Source of the DNA: Candidatus Nitrosocosmicus sp.
Lineage (GTDB): Archaea; Thermoproteota; Nitrososphaeria; Nitrososphaerales; Nitrososphaeraceae
Length of the DNA stretch: 31,268 nt
Assembly: GCA_030452275.1 (NCBI GenBank)
Contig: JAKDMR010000003.1
Span: 1-31,268, forward strand
Direction of reading: 5' to 3'
Below, piece after piece: positions 6,885-15,305 of the stretch; positions within the stretch are counted from its first letter, which is position 1; each line of letters starts with the position of its first letter. The notes under the pieces were generated by a model. The model was not told where the DNA came from, ran no database searches, and worked only from the letters and a program-made list of their open reading frames with translations. Made by a program: the position numbers and the translations under genes.

Positions 6885-7645
6885 GTGTTTCTCACAGACT
6901 CTTTAATCTTTATCACAACATTATCCCCATTTTTGAAATCTGATGATTCTTTTAAGTTCAAAGGACCGATGACCTCTATTAGATTGTTATTATGATGCGT
7001 CCTTTCTAATAAGAGAACATGAACCTCATTTAAAATATAATTTGGTTGTGATTCAATCCCCTCACGAGATAATTTTGGCTCTTGAGATATCGTAGCTGGA
7101 TAACATTTAACCCAACCAAAAGTTCTGTCTGAATTTTTGAACCCATCAATGTAAATAGAGGGGTAATTTATCAAATCCTTTCTTGAATTCATGTAGTTCT
7201 TATCTTCGATCTTTACATTAAGTGTACCAGGGAATGGTTCATAACCTAATTTATGTTGGAACTGTTTTTTGTAACCATCTAGGGACATATAATACGCGCC
7301 TTCTCCCATCCCAGTAACGATCTTTCCCTTAAAAAGAACGGGTTTAATGTGAGATTCCTCCATAGATATTTTTAATAAATTGTAAATATTATGTAATATT
7401 TCAAAACCTGTATCTGTCAATTTCATTCCAAATTTCTTTTTGTTCTTTACTCTTTCTATTAGGTTTTCTTTCTCTAGGTCGATTAATATTTTTGACGCTG
7501 TTTGTTGTGACCTATTGATTAAACGACTTATTTGGGTACTGGTAATTTCCAAATAACTATCCTTACCTCCATTTGACAATAAATGAATCATAACTAAAAA
7601 ATGAAAATAGTTAAAGTTTGAATGATCTTTAACCATCATATGCAA
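6872..7645 (-). CDS. ribK: CTP-dependent riboflavin kinase with HTH domain
   Basis: Archaeal riboflavin kinase (DUF120 family), which phosphorylates riboflavin to FMN using CTP. 257 residues. Residues 10-85 form a winged helix (SRLINRSQQTASKILIDLEKE as recognition region). The kinase domain begins near 100 and shows the diagnostic run of motifs VTGMGEGAYY, a Gly-Tyr-x-x-Gln-Phe segment, and GYEPFPGTLNVKI. The ATG directly abuts the dnaG stop codon, so the two genes are probably cotranscribed with coupled translation. ATGs two and three codons downstream are possible alternatives. It converges on ribL. Confidence 0.92.
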   Translation of the reverse strand: MHMMVKDHSNFNYFHFLVMIHLLSNGGKDSYLEITSTQISRLINRSQQTASKILIDLEKENLIERVKNKKKFGMKLTDTGFEILHNIYNLLKISMEESHIKPVLFKGKIVTGMGEGAYYMSLDGYKKQFQHKLGYEPFPGTLNVKIEDKNYMNSRKDLINYPSIYIDGFKNSDRTFGWVKCYPATISQEPKLSREGIESQPNYILNEVHVLLLERTHHNNNLIEVIGPLNLKESSDFKNGDNVVIKIKESVRNTQRS

Positions 7646-8989
7646 TTATCTGCTACTGATAGGCTGACTAATTAACCCCATATCCGAAAATGTTTGAACA
7701 CGAACATCTGGGCTTGCCTTTTTCAAATTACCGGTTCTATGACCTATTATGTACTTTATACCCGATTTATTTGCAGCTTCAACGAGCCTTGGTGTAACTA
7801 TGCCGTCTAGTATCAACAAATTTCCGTCCTTCAAGTCAGATATTTTCTTTAGTATCTCTGAAATAGGAATTTTAACTATCCTTTTCATTGACTTGTCAAA
7901 AACCATTGCATCTAGAGTTTCATTTATCTCTTGAAATACTTTCTTCACGGTGGAGATGACTCCTTCGTCTTCTTTAGAAGTCATTGTATCTGTGTTTTGC
8001 CTTTGGTTGCTATTATCATAATTGTTTTGTTTGCTTAAACTTTGATTTGCAAAATCCCTATTATATGGGAATGAGCTATTTTGGTCTTGATTGTTTGATT
8101 GATTCTGGTTATGATCCACTCTATGATGATTCCTAATTTGTTGAACATTAGATGGGACGGTATTGGTGTCGTTGATTTTATCCTTAATAAATTGTTCAAC
8201 GTCCTTTAATATTTCTGAAATCTCAAGTGGAGTGCACTCTTCTACCTCTCTGCCGGGTGGAGCCCTGTATACCTTTTCTATATCTACTAGCCCTTGTAAC
8301 TCCTTTAATATCAAATCTCCGGCCCGATCACCGTCAATAAATGCAATAGTTCTCTTACCATGTGTCAATTTCAATATCGTCTCATCAATTTTCGCACCTT
8401 CTATTGCAATTGAATTATCATATCCTGCTCTTAAGAGGTTAATTACATCTGCACGACCTTCTACTAGTATTATCCAATCGCTGTCAAAAACGCCAACTCC
8501 ACATGCTAGTTGTGCCCTTCCGAATGTAGTCAATCGGCCTGGTTTACTCGCATCGTAAACATCCTTAAGCATTTCTTCTCCTTCACTAATGGTCTTTGTA
8601 GCCCATTCTTGGACAATTTTCTTAGCCCTATCAACTATTACTTTCTTCTTTATGGCTCTAATATCATCAATGCCGACCAAGGAGAATTTTGCCTGGAAAG
8701 GTCCTACTTTATCGATACTTTCAATAGCCGCCGCTATCAAAGCCGCTGTAGATATATCAGTGCTCATAGGAATCAAGGCATCTCCACGCGCTGAGTTGGA
8801 TTTTGTATCTACGTTTACTTCAATTCGGCCAACTTTGGAAACCTTTTGTAGTTCATTTAAGTTCATTTCTGGACCCAGCAGACCTTCAGTTTGGCCAAAT
8901 ATTGCGCCTATGATGTCGGCCTTCTCTACTAGTCCATCTACATCAAATTTTAGCTTGACATGATATTTTACAATACCAGTGTTTGGCAT
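7646..8989 (-). CDS. dnaG: Archaeal DnaG-like primase
   Basis: Archaeal DnaG, a Toprim protein that makes RNA primers in vitro and is also associated with the archaeal exosome. 447 residues from the ATG at 8989. The N-terminal conserved domain (KYHVKLKFDVDGLVEKADIIGAIFGQTEGLLG) is followed by the Toprim domain: E177 in ILVEGRADV, D219 and D221 in FIDGDRAGD. Residues 276-340 are a long Asn/Gln-rich linker before the conserved C-terminal domain. An upstream start at 9022 would lie at or before the transcription start predicted from the TATA box at 9042-9049, so 8989 is preferred. Followed directly by ribK. Confidence 0.93.
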   Translation of the reverse strand: MPNTGIVKYHVKLKFDVDGLVEKADIIGAIFGQTEGLLGPEMNLNELQKVSKVGRIEVNVDTKSNSARGDALIPMSTDISTAALIAAAIESIDKVGPFQAKFSLVGIDDIRAIKKKVIVDRAKKIVQEWATKTISEGEEMLKDVYDASKPGRLTTFGRAQLACGVGVFDSDWIILVEGRADVINLLRAGYDNSIAIEGAKIDETILKLTHGKRTIAFIDGDRAGDLILKELQGLVDIEKVYRAPPGREVEECTPLEISEILKDVEQFIKDKINDTNTVPSNVQQIRNHHRVDHNQNQSNNQDQNSSFPYNRDFANQSLSKQNNYDNSNQRQNTDTMTSKEDEGVISTVKKVFQEINETLDAMVFDKSMKRIVKIPISEILKKISDLKDGNLLILDGIVTPRLVEAANKSGIKYIIGHRTGNLKKASPDVRVQTFSDMGLISQPISSR

Positions 8990-9041
8990 TTTTATAACTT
9001 CATTATTAATTTTATTTATCATATTTCACTGATTATCATAA

Positions 9042-9049
9042 CTATAAAG
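9042..9049 (-). promoter_or_regulatory. TATA box of the dnaG-ribK operon
   Basis: CTTTATAG on the minus strand. A transcript would begin about 26 bases downstream, near 9019, leaving a leader of about 30 bases to the ATG at 8989. Confidence 0.45.
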
Positions 9050-9175
9050 TCTTACCTTGATTAAGTTTTTTGTTTTAAAATTTTCCGTCTTTTGTGGACA
9101 TCTTCAGTTGGTTATATCATAAATGCCATATAGACCTTGAAATTATTCAATAATATCTTTGCTTTTTTTATAATT

Positions 9176-9565
9176 TCACAACATACTGTTGTAGAATGAT
9201 TTTAACTCCTCAGTAGTCCTTATTTTGCCTTGGGTGATTTTTATTATCTTCTTTCTGTAAGAATTGTCTATGTATCTTTGATTTAGTAAATGAGAAATTT
9301 TTCTAGACATTATTTCACCAGAGTCGTCCAAATCTAGTAGCAAAATTAATTTTTTATATTTAACTCTAAAATTATCCGCTAGATCGACAATATTTTTATA
9401 ATTATGATACATCTGTATGTTTCCAGAACAGCCCAAATATGATAATGCATCCAAATCTCTTTTACCTTCTACCAAAATCAATGAATCTTTAGTGGATTCG
9501 CCGTTTATCTGATCTACAAATTCTCGTAACTCTCTAATTTTCTCTAGTCTTTTGGCCTTATTCAT
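9176..9565 (-). CDS. Small Toprim-domain protein
   Basis: A 129-residue stand-alone Toprim protein. The catalytic Glu is E33 in ILVEGKRD, and the acidic pair is D78/D80 in LLLDLDDSGE. Small archaeal Toprim proteins of this kind are related to the DnaG core, but their function is poorly defined; candidates are nuclease, primase-like or RNA-processing roles. It is encoded on the same strand as dnaG, with about 150 bases between them, and follows the gene for a zinc-ribbon membrane protein. Family is clear from the motifs; the job is unknown. Confidence 0.8.
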   Translation of the reverse strand: MNKAKRLEKIRELREFVDQINGESTKDSLILVEGKRDLDALSYLGCSGNIQMYHNYKNIVDLADNFRVKYKKLILLLDLDDSGEIMSRKISHLLNQRYIDNSYRKKIIKITQGKIRTTEELKSFYNSML

Positions 9566-9583
9566 TAGTTCATAGCATTCTAA

Positions 9584-9886
9584 TTACGAGCCTACTCTCT
9601 TCATTTTGGATCCGCATCTTGGACATGAAGACTGATTATGTTTTGTTCCACAGCTCATACAATAATAGCTCACGGAACTACCATTTCCTCCAAATACAGA
9701 GCCTGCCATTCCCATTTTCTTCATGGCTCTATTTCTAATGTAATAACTAAGCAAAATGAAAACTACTATTATTACTGGTAAAGATAACGGAAAAGGTATC
9801 AAGAACGAGATTGCAAGACTTAATCCTAAGGATATACCAATCCACAATAATTGTTGAGACAAGAATTGTTTGTTATTACCTATCAC
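9584..9886 (-). CDS. Small membrane protein with C-terminal zinc ribbon
   Basis: 100 residues. Two closely spaced hydrophobic segments (about 12-28 and 32-48) are followed by a cytoplasmic tail with CMSC and CPRC, a four-Cys zinc ribbon at about residues 77-92. Such small proteins are common in archaea; no function can be assigned. The gene ends 18 bases before the small Toprim gene and may be cotranscribed with it. Confidence 0.75.
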   Translation of the reverse strand: MIGNNKQFLSQQLLWIGISLGLSLAISFLIPFPLSLPVIIVVFILLSYYIRNRAMKKMGMAGSVFGGNGSSVSYYCMSCGTKHNQSSCPRCGSKMKRVGS

Positions 9887-9955
9887 TATCTCTCAGTGTT
9901 ATATTTAAGAAACATTATATATAAAATCTTTCCCATTATGGCTAAGGCCAGAAAT

Positions 9956-10261
9956 TTAGCTATATTCAGTGTAATATTTATGTCTCTTTTCTACTTCTTT
10001 ATTCTTTCCTTCACGAACTTTATCAATTTCTATTTTCATTAGACTCCTGGTATACTCTTTAAATTTAATTCCTTCCTCTGTATCTGGAAATTTGCCGAGT
10101 GAAAAATCAAATTGCCTCATGAATTCTATAACTAGATCCCTAAATTCCTCTTTCGAGGGTCTTTTATTCTTGTTGACCTTAAACCATGAGACAGCTAATT
10201 GCGATGCATATATTTTTGCTATATCTTCAGCTAATCTGTCAACTTCAAAGTAATCCGCCAC
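9956..10261 (-). CDS. Conserved-looking hypothetical protein, 101 residues
   Basis: A soluble, mostly helical, highly charged protein with a lysine/glutamate-rich end. I do not recognise a family. Its gene is divergent from the eL40 gene, and a TATA box (10279-10290) is placed about 24 bases before its ATG, which supports real expression. It has the composition of a genuine protein, unlike the antisense ORFs nearby. Confidence 0.65.
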   Translation of the reverse strand: MADYFEVDRLAEDIAKIYASQLAVSWFKVNKNKRPSKEEFRDLVIEFMRQFDFSLGKFPDTEEGIKFKEYTRSLMKIEIDKVREGKNKEVEKRHKYYTEYS

Positions 10262-10278
10262 CTAGTAAACGCGATCGG

Positions 10279-10290
10279 CTAATTTATAAA
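10279..10290 (-). promoter_or_regulatory. TATA box of the 101-residue hypothetical gene
   Basis: AATTTATAAATT is a nearly palindromic TATA element about 24 bases before the start at 10261. The spacing fits a leaderless transcript on the minus strand. Confidence 0.4.
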
Positions 10291-10357
10291 TTTTATGAAG
10301 CGGTTCTGATTCGCAAAATAGAAAGATAAAAATGTGAATAAGTTTATAAAATTTATT

Positions 10358-10525
10358 ATGCCAATTACCGATGTAACAAAAAGGAGTATTGCACAAAAGC
10401 GTCGATTGTTTTTCAAAATCTGTTTTGATTGCGGAGCAAAAAATCCAATAGGCGGAACTAGATGTAGAAAATGCCATGGCAGTCAAATGCGATTAAAGAA
10501 TAGAACCCTAGGTGCAAAGAAATAA
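10358..10525 (+). CDS. rpl40e: 50S ribosomal protein eL40
   Basis: A 55-residue large-subunit ribosomal protein with one zinc ribbon. The ATG at 10358 gives the family-typical start MPITDVTKRSIAQKR. Zinc ligands are C22, C25, C36 and C39 (CFDC and CRKC), and the end RNRTLGAKK-like tail is basic. An upstream in-frame ATG at 10334 would add eight residues not found in the family. Confidence 0.93.
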   Translation: MPITDVTKRSIAQKRRLFFKICFDCGAKNPIGGTRCRKCHGSQMRLKNRTLGAKK

Positions 10526-10622
10526 TCTAGTGCTTGGTAAATAGTTTTACAGTTTTTTAAATTTTAAATAAGAAAACTTTAATTATCTTTTTTGATTCCT
10601 ACACTTTGAGATAACAAATAAT

Positions 10623-12347
10623 ATGAAGTACCCAAAGGTTGTTCTAACCGCTGATAGAACATTAATGTCTCCCTATCGAGGAATTTCACTTGCATCATTT
10701 TTTGGATGTGCTCCTGCACTGGATCCAAATCGTAACCATGATTCTATTTGGTATAAAATATTAGGAAATCAAGTAACTCCTAAATTACTATTTGATTTTA
10801 TCTGTAACCCTATTGCTAATTCAAACGGATTGGCTGATTTCGCACCATATGGCTTGAGAAAGCTTGAAGCTGCCTTATTAAGAGACGGGTATGCAAAGGA
10901 GGATGTAGTTGTTGCTCATCCGGACCATATTGATAAATTTATTGGTCCGCAAACTGAATTCGTAGGTACCTATGAAATGGACCCGCTAGGAATGGGCCCT
11001 GTCACAATGACATTTACTTATGGGCGAAAACAAATGTCATACGCTGAATTTTATAATCGTGATCTCCATCATCGAATTAACGCTGCGAAACAAAAGAATG
11101 GAAGCAGGGCTAAAGTAGTTGTAGGGGCCTCGGGGACTTGGCAGTATAATTATGACCCAGCCAAAATTGAAGAGTATGGATTGTACGCGATCGTAGAGGG
11201 GGATTTGGGAGGCATAGGACCTGAACTAGATGGGGTAGGAGGAAGGTTCTTTGATGCGATGATTAATAACGAATTAGAAACAGCTAATCCCTTTAAGAAA
11301 TCTGAATTTAAAGTCGAAGTCAAAGAATTTGATAGAAACGGCAGGAAATATCATGGTAGGTTTGTTCATTATTCCAGTGAACCAAAGGTAGATGAAATTC
11401 CAGAAATAATCAATCCCAGTATGCACGGGATGGTAGAGGTTATGAGAGGATGTGGAAGAGGTTGCAAATTTTGTGACGTCACACTTCGACCTTTACGCTA
11501 TTATCCTGTAGAAAAAGTACAAAAGGAAATCCGTGTAAATATGAAATATGGGGGATTAAAAAATGCTTGGATTCATAGCGATGATATTTTTGTTTATGGG
11601 CTTAATCCAAGGACAACCAAAAATATGCAGCCGAATAGGGAGGCAATTGAAGAATTATTCAAAGGGATAATGGATACAGGGGTAGAACATACCAATCCTA
11701 CACACGGAACATTAGCTGGCGCCATTGCAGACGAGAGGCTCATACCCAATCTTTCACGGATCATTAAATCTGGGCCTACCAACCATATTGGTGTTCAGTG
11801 TGGATTCGAAACAGGTAGTATCAGATTAATCGGGAAATATGCCGACAGAAAGTTAGCTCCCTTTAGACCATCAGAGTGGCATTGGGTGGTAAAAGAAGGT
11901 GTTAAAACTCTAAATGAAAATTACTGGGTGCCTGCATTTACTCTTATCATGGGATTAGATAACAATGAGACTGCTGACGATAGTTGGGAGACTATCCAAC
12001 TTATTCATCAGTTAGAGAAAGAACAACCTGATTCTAAATTCACCGTTACGCCATTAACTTTTGTTCCGATTGGTCTATTAGAAAAATCTGACTTTTTTGA
12101 CATTGGAAATACGATGGATCCAGCAAAATTAGGCGTGATGTATAAAACATGGCAACACAACTTCAAATATGCGATTCACAAATTCATGCACAAGGTAGGT
12201 CAAAATGACCCCATAAAGAAATTCTTTTTTGCATCACTCGCTAAGACGTTAGGCGGCGTACCCTTAAATGCTATGGAAAGATATGCTCGTAAAAAGAGCC
12301 CTGAACATGAGAGGGTGATTGAAAAAATTAAGGCGCAGTATGCATAA
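10623..12347 (+). CDS. B12-binding-type radical SAM protein
   Basis: A 574-residue radical SAM enzyme. The iron-sulfur motif is C277, C281 and C284 in GCGRGCKFC. The N-terminal 200 residues resemble the Rossmann-like B12-binding domain of this superfamily (the start VVLTADRTLMSPYRG, then APYGLRKLEAALLRDGY), without an obvious His ligand for cobalt. After the radical SAM core comes a C-terminal region of about 120 residues. Archaeal enzymes of this type include the GDGT ring synthases GrsA and GrsB, which cyclise membrane lipids; thaumarchaea make ring-containing GDGTs. That assignment is a candidate only, from general architecture and my memory of the family. It converges on a regulator with a B12-domain-like module. 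Confidence 0.8.
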   Translation: MKYPKVVLTADRTLMSPYRGISLASFFGCAPALDPNRNHDSIWYKILGNQVTPKLLFDFICNPIANSNGLADFAPYGLRKLEAALLRDGYAKEDVVVAHPDHIDKFIGPQTEFVGTYEMDPLGMGPVTMTFTYGRKQMSYAEFYNRDLHHRINAAKQKNGSRAKVVVGASGTWQYNYDPAKIEEYGLYAIVEGDLGGIGPELDGVGGRFFDAMINNELETANPFKKSEFKVEVKEFDRNGRKYHGRFVHYSSEPKVDEIPEIINPSMHGMVEVMRGCGRGCKFCDVTLRPLRYYPVEKVQKEIRVNMKYGGLKNAWIHSDDIFVYGLNPRTTKNMQPNREAIEELFKGIMDTGVEHTNPTHGTLAGAIADERLIPNLSRIIKSGPTNHIGVQCGFETGSIRLIGKYADRKLAPFRPSEWHWVVKEGVKTLNENYWVPAFTLIMGLDNNETADDSWETIQLIHQLEKEQPDSKFTVTPLTFVPIGLLEKSDFFDIGNTMDPAKLGVMYKTWQHNFKYAIHKFMHKVGQNDPIKKFFFASLAKTLGGVPLNAMERYARKKSPEHERVIEKIKAQYA

Positions 12348-12351
12348 AGGT

Positions 12352-13260
12352 CTAACTCGTATTCATCATTTCTATCTCGCTTAAGAACAGTTCAATGTCT
12401 GAATAGATCGGACTAGAGACCGATTTTTCCAATTTTTCCTTCATCAACTTATTAGAGAATATGATGATTTGATATTTTTCCTTGGCTTCCGTATTCATTA
12501 GAGCAGAGTGTAGAAATCTAATGGCCGTTTCGTTATGTGAAACGACAATAATGCTGGTTTTTCCCCTCGCTCTTTTAGATAATTTATTGATATATCGTTG
12601 AAAATCAATATCAAAAAAGGGATCAATTAAATTTTCAACATTTCCTATAACGGTTGGATTTAGTCCCTCTCGTCTTGTCAAAATGTCGATCATAATGCAG
12701 ATAGGTAAAGATTCGTCATCGCCAGATACTATTGCAAGTAAGAAGTTACCTGTCTTTCGATCATAACTATTATTTGTTTTAATCGTGTTTCTAAATAATC
12801 TGAATGAGTCCGTAAGATTGGTAAGTAAATGAATTTTTTCGGTTTTGCCAATTTTCCCTCTGTTGTACAATTCGAGAATGGTATTCAACACGGGGAAACT
12901 AACATCTGTGAATATTTTTCTTAAATTGATATTTCGGTTAATCAGGCTAAGAACAATATTGTCTGTAATTTCCTTTTGACCATTGATTAAAGATTCAATG
13001 AGCCTTTGTTGAATCTCAAGGAAATTTTCATCTTTTGAATCCAAATTGATAATCCCCGGGTCCAAAAACCAGAAATTTACCGAGCCAATTTTTTTTTTGT
13101 TCAGGATTTTTTGAAAATATAGTATATCAAGATATTTGGACATTGTAATACGATTAGTTCCTAGTTTGATTGAAATTTCACTACTAGACATAGGATTATT
13201 ATTTTGTAAGAGATCTATTACTCTTTTCTGGATGTCGGATAAATCGTACTTCTTATACAT
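12352..13260 (-). CDS. Winged-helix regulator with degenerate cobalamin-binding module
   Basis: A 302-residue protein. Residues 1-70 form a winged helix (SSSEISIKLGTNRITMSKYLDIL). Residues 83-160 match the four-helix bundle that caps the B12 domain in CarH/LitR-type regulators, including a FPVLNTILELYNRGKIGKTEKIH stretch in place of the usual P...W...EH. Residues 172-290 resemble the B12-binding Rossmann domain, with GDDESLP at 180-186 where D-x-H-x-x-G would carry the cobalt-binding His. That His is absent, as is the bundle Trp. The protein probably senses something else, or binds cobalamin differently. Its stop lies 4 bases from the radical SAM gene stop. Other readings: any wHTH protein with a flavodoxin-like sensor. 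Confidence 0.7.
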   Translation of the reverse strand: MYKKYDLSDIQKRVIDLLQNNNPMSSSEISIKLGTNRITMSKYLDILYFQKILNKKKIGSVNFWFLDPGIINLDSKDENFLEIQQRLIESLINGQKEITDNIVLSLINRNINLRKIFTDVSFPVLNTILELYNRGKIGKTEKIHLLTNLTDSFRLFRNTIKTNNSYDRKTGNFLLAIVSGDDESLPICIMIDILTRREGLNPTVIGNVENLIDPFFDIDFQRYINKLSKRARGKTSIIVVSHNETAIRFLHSALMNTEAKEKYQIIIFSNKLMKEKLEKSVSSPIYSDIELFLSEIEMMNTS

Positions 13261-13298
13261 TGGTTACCATGTTTTGGCCGGAATCATTTAAAAAGAAT

Positions 13299-13973
13299 TC
13301 AAAACTGTGATGCCAATTCATAAATTTTTTCATACCATTTTTTTGATTTTACCACGCTACTAGCAGCTAGTATCCCTTTTGAGCCTAACTTAACTGCAAT
13401 TTTAATGTCTTCAGATGAATTAATTCCGGCTCCGCAAATCAATTGGGACTGGCTTGCAACTTGTTTTAAATGTTGAAACGAATCAGTTATTAAAGATGGT
13501 TTTTCTGTAGAAATAGATTTTTTAGTTCCGATCAATTCTGGGGGCTCTATTGCTACAAAATCGGGACCCATGGAACTATACTCTCTTAGTTCAGACAAGT
13601 TTTTGGCACAAACAATGCTTAATAGACCTAAAGAACGCAACCTCGGAATCAAATCTCTTATGATTTCTTGATTTATTGGATGCTCGCTGTGATTTATTAA
13701 TGACCCGGCACCACCTACATCTTTAACAATCTCTGGAATTGAAAAACCCGTACTTGGACCTGGTTGTTGTATATCTACATGTTGTGCTATCACACCTAAT
13801 TTTGTATTTTTTGTAAGCCATGCTAATAGGACCTGGGGTGGTGAAATAATTATCTCAGTATCCGTCTGCTCGCTAACTCTTTCCGCATCTCTTGCAAGGG
13901 CTAGCGCCTTATCGCCAGAAATCTCGAGATAGTTTTTAAAATTGATTATGAGGGGTCCTTTTCTTTCCGACAT
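13299..13973 (-). CDS. tpiA: Triosephosphate isomerase, archaeal type
   Basis: Interconverts glyceraldehyde-3-phosphate and dihydroxyacetone phosphate. 224 residues from the ATG at 13973, the short tetrameric archaeal form. Catalytic residues are N11 and K13 (NFK), H95 in INHSEH and E143 in AIEPPELIG; the phosphate loop CGAGI and the late LAASSVV are present. An upstream ATG at 14006 would overlap fbp by 17 bases and add 11 residues not expected in the family. It follows fbp on the same strand and supplies its substrates. Confidence 0.93.
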   Translation of the reverse strand: MSERKGPLIINFKNYLEISGDKALALARDAERVSEQTDTEIIISPPQVLLAWLTKNTKLGVIAQHVDIQQPGPSTGFSIPEIVKDVGGAGSLINHSEHPINQEIIRDLIPRLRSLGLLSIVCAKNLSELREYSSMGPDFVAIEPPELIGTKKSISTEKPSLITDSFQHLKQVASQSQLICGAGINSSEDIKIAVKLGSKGILAASSVVKSKKWYEKIYELASQF

Positions 13974-13989
13974 TGTATGTATTTCCGGT

Positions 13990-15072
13990 TTATTTGAATT
14001 TTTCATTTAATTTAGCCATTCTAGCCTCATATCCTTTATTATACTCTAGCTCATCAGGGACTAGTGTTGCTGGATGGATAAATCCTTGAACTCTCAATAC
14101 GGTTGCACGCTCAGATGCTAACCTACGTTGATATTCCCAATCAGCTGTCCCAAATCCATCATGAGGTCCAGTAAGCTTGCCGTTATGCATACTAAATAAC
14201 AAGCACGAAACTATGGGTATGGAGTAATTCAAACTTGCAGCAGAGTTCAATGAAACGGGCATGAATGGCATGTGATGACTACCTCTGGTGTTGCCTGCTA
14301 CTATATGAGGATCATTAAAAGCACTACCAGCTTCTTCTGTGGCGGGAAAATTCTTTTGCGTTCTTACGATAGCAATAGGATCGTCCTTTCCAACATAAGT
14401 TCCTGCAATATTGTGAAGCCTATCTGTGGAACATGACACAATCTGTTCACGCTGGTGTGTTAATACAGAATGTACCACATATCTGCCTGGATACATCAAA
14501 GCAGCCTCAAGCTCTGGTTTATCGTTCCATAATTTAAGATCGGCAATTTTTCCTGACATTACGTCCATGATCCTGAATATTACACCCTCTGCCAGCTCCT
14601 CGTTAATAATCAGTCCTGTATTGCTTCTTGCGTCGACAAACATTCTCCAAAAGGGAAAATTATAAGCCCCTGGTTCAGTCTTATCTGCTGCAAATATACA
14701 GAATACTTCACTGGGCCTTTCTTCCATTTCTATTTCAGCAACACCCGGGCCCATTCCTTTTACATTTCCAGAAAATGAGTCTTTAAGTAAATCTTGCCCT
14801 GCGCCGTATAGTCCCTGTTCTTTAGCAATTTTTGTCCCCTCTGTAAATGCATCCCATGCAAGTTTGTGAATTTCTGTGTTGTCTGTGCCTAGTGTATGGG
14901 TCATCACAATGTGGATATCATCGCCCGTGTAACCCATATAATTATCAATCAACATTCCTTTTCCATTTTTTAGCACAAAATCTTTGACAGTTTGAACCAA
15001 TTTATCACTCGGCCTGGTATGTCCCCCGATTCCGCCAATGTCTGCTTTTATTGCTGAAACAGTGATCTTCAT
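13990..15072 (-). CDS. fbp: Fructose-1,6-bisphosphate aldolase/phosphatase
   Basis: A bifunctional gluconeogenic enzyme that joins two triose phosphates and then removes a phosphate to give fructose 6-phosphate. 360 residues from the ATG at 15072; TTG at 15078 would add two. The family signature ADIGGIGGHTRPS is at the N terminus, and the metal-binding NYMGYTGDDIHIVMTH segment and the TYVGKDDPIAIVRTQ segment with the Tyr and Lys used in catalysis are present. A TATA element at 15096-15107 is about 29 bases upstream. It forms an operon with tpiA. Gluconeogenesis fits an autotroph. Confidence 0.95.
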   Translation of the reverse strand: MKITVSAIKADIGGIGGHTRPSDKLVQTVKDFVLKNGKGMLIDNYMGYTGDDIHIVMTHTLGTDNTEIHKLAWDAFTEGTKIAKEQGLYGAGQDLLKDSFSGNVKGMGPGVAEIEMEERPSEVFCIFAADKTEPGAYNFPFWRMFVDARSNTGLIINEELAEGVIFRIMDVMSGKIADLKLWNDKPELEAALMYPGRYVVHSVLTHQREQIVSCSTDRLHNIAGTYVGKDDPIAIVRTQKNFPATEEAGSAFNDPHIVAGNTRGSHHMPFMPVSLNSAASLNYSIPIVSCLLFSMHNGKLTGPHDGFGTADWEYQRRLASERATVLRVQGFIHPATLVPDELEYNKGYEARMAKLNEKFK

Positions 15073-15120
15073 ACTCAACTTGAATTCTACGAGGTTTAAA
15101 AATTTTTGTTTCCCACAATT

Positions 15121-15222
15121 TCATTCTAATTCATCAATGACGGTAAGATTCTGAACCACGGTCTTGATGTCTTTAGCAAATAGAGGTGAATTTCCTGATT
15201 TGTTACTGTTATTTTTTTCCAA
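15121..15222 (-). CDS. Possible 33-residue small ORF upstream of fbp
   Basis: A short ORF with TTG start, running towards fbp and ending 48 bases before it. The peptide has a polar N-terminal third (Asn, Ser, Lys) and a more ordered DIKTVVQNLTVIDEL end. No family is recognised and no promoter or ribosome binding site is clear. It could be a chance ORF in the fbp leader region. The rest of 15079-15305 holds the fbp TATA box and the promoter of the next gene. Confidence 0.22.
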   Translation of the reverse strand: MEKNNSNKSGNSPLFAKDIKTVVQNLTVIDELE

Positions 15223-15276
15223 TGATCATACTATTCTGTGATTAATATCGATATTTGTTGCCAAAAAAAGTAACCA

Positions 15277-15284
15277 ATAAATAT
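15277..15284 (+). promoter_or_regulatory. TATA box of the small HTH gene
   Basis: AATAAATA is centred about 26 bases before the ATG at 15306, consistent with a leaderless transcript. Confidence 0.4.
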
Positions 15285-15305
15285 CCTTAATATTACTTTA
15301 CTGTC

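Noticed and set aside
8163..8963. Three overlapping plus-strand ORFs
   Set aside because: All are shadows of dnaG on the other strand; the dnaG Toprim motifs are unmistakable.
9851..10042. Plus-strand ORF with a hydrophobic segment
   Set aside because: It is antisense to two better ORFs, and its hydrophobic stretch is the complement of a lysine/glutamate-rich coding end.
10262..10486. Minus-strand ORF of 74 codons opposite eL40
   Set aside because: It is antisense to a clear ribosomal protein gene and covers the divergent promoter region.
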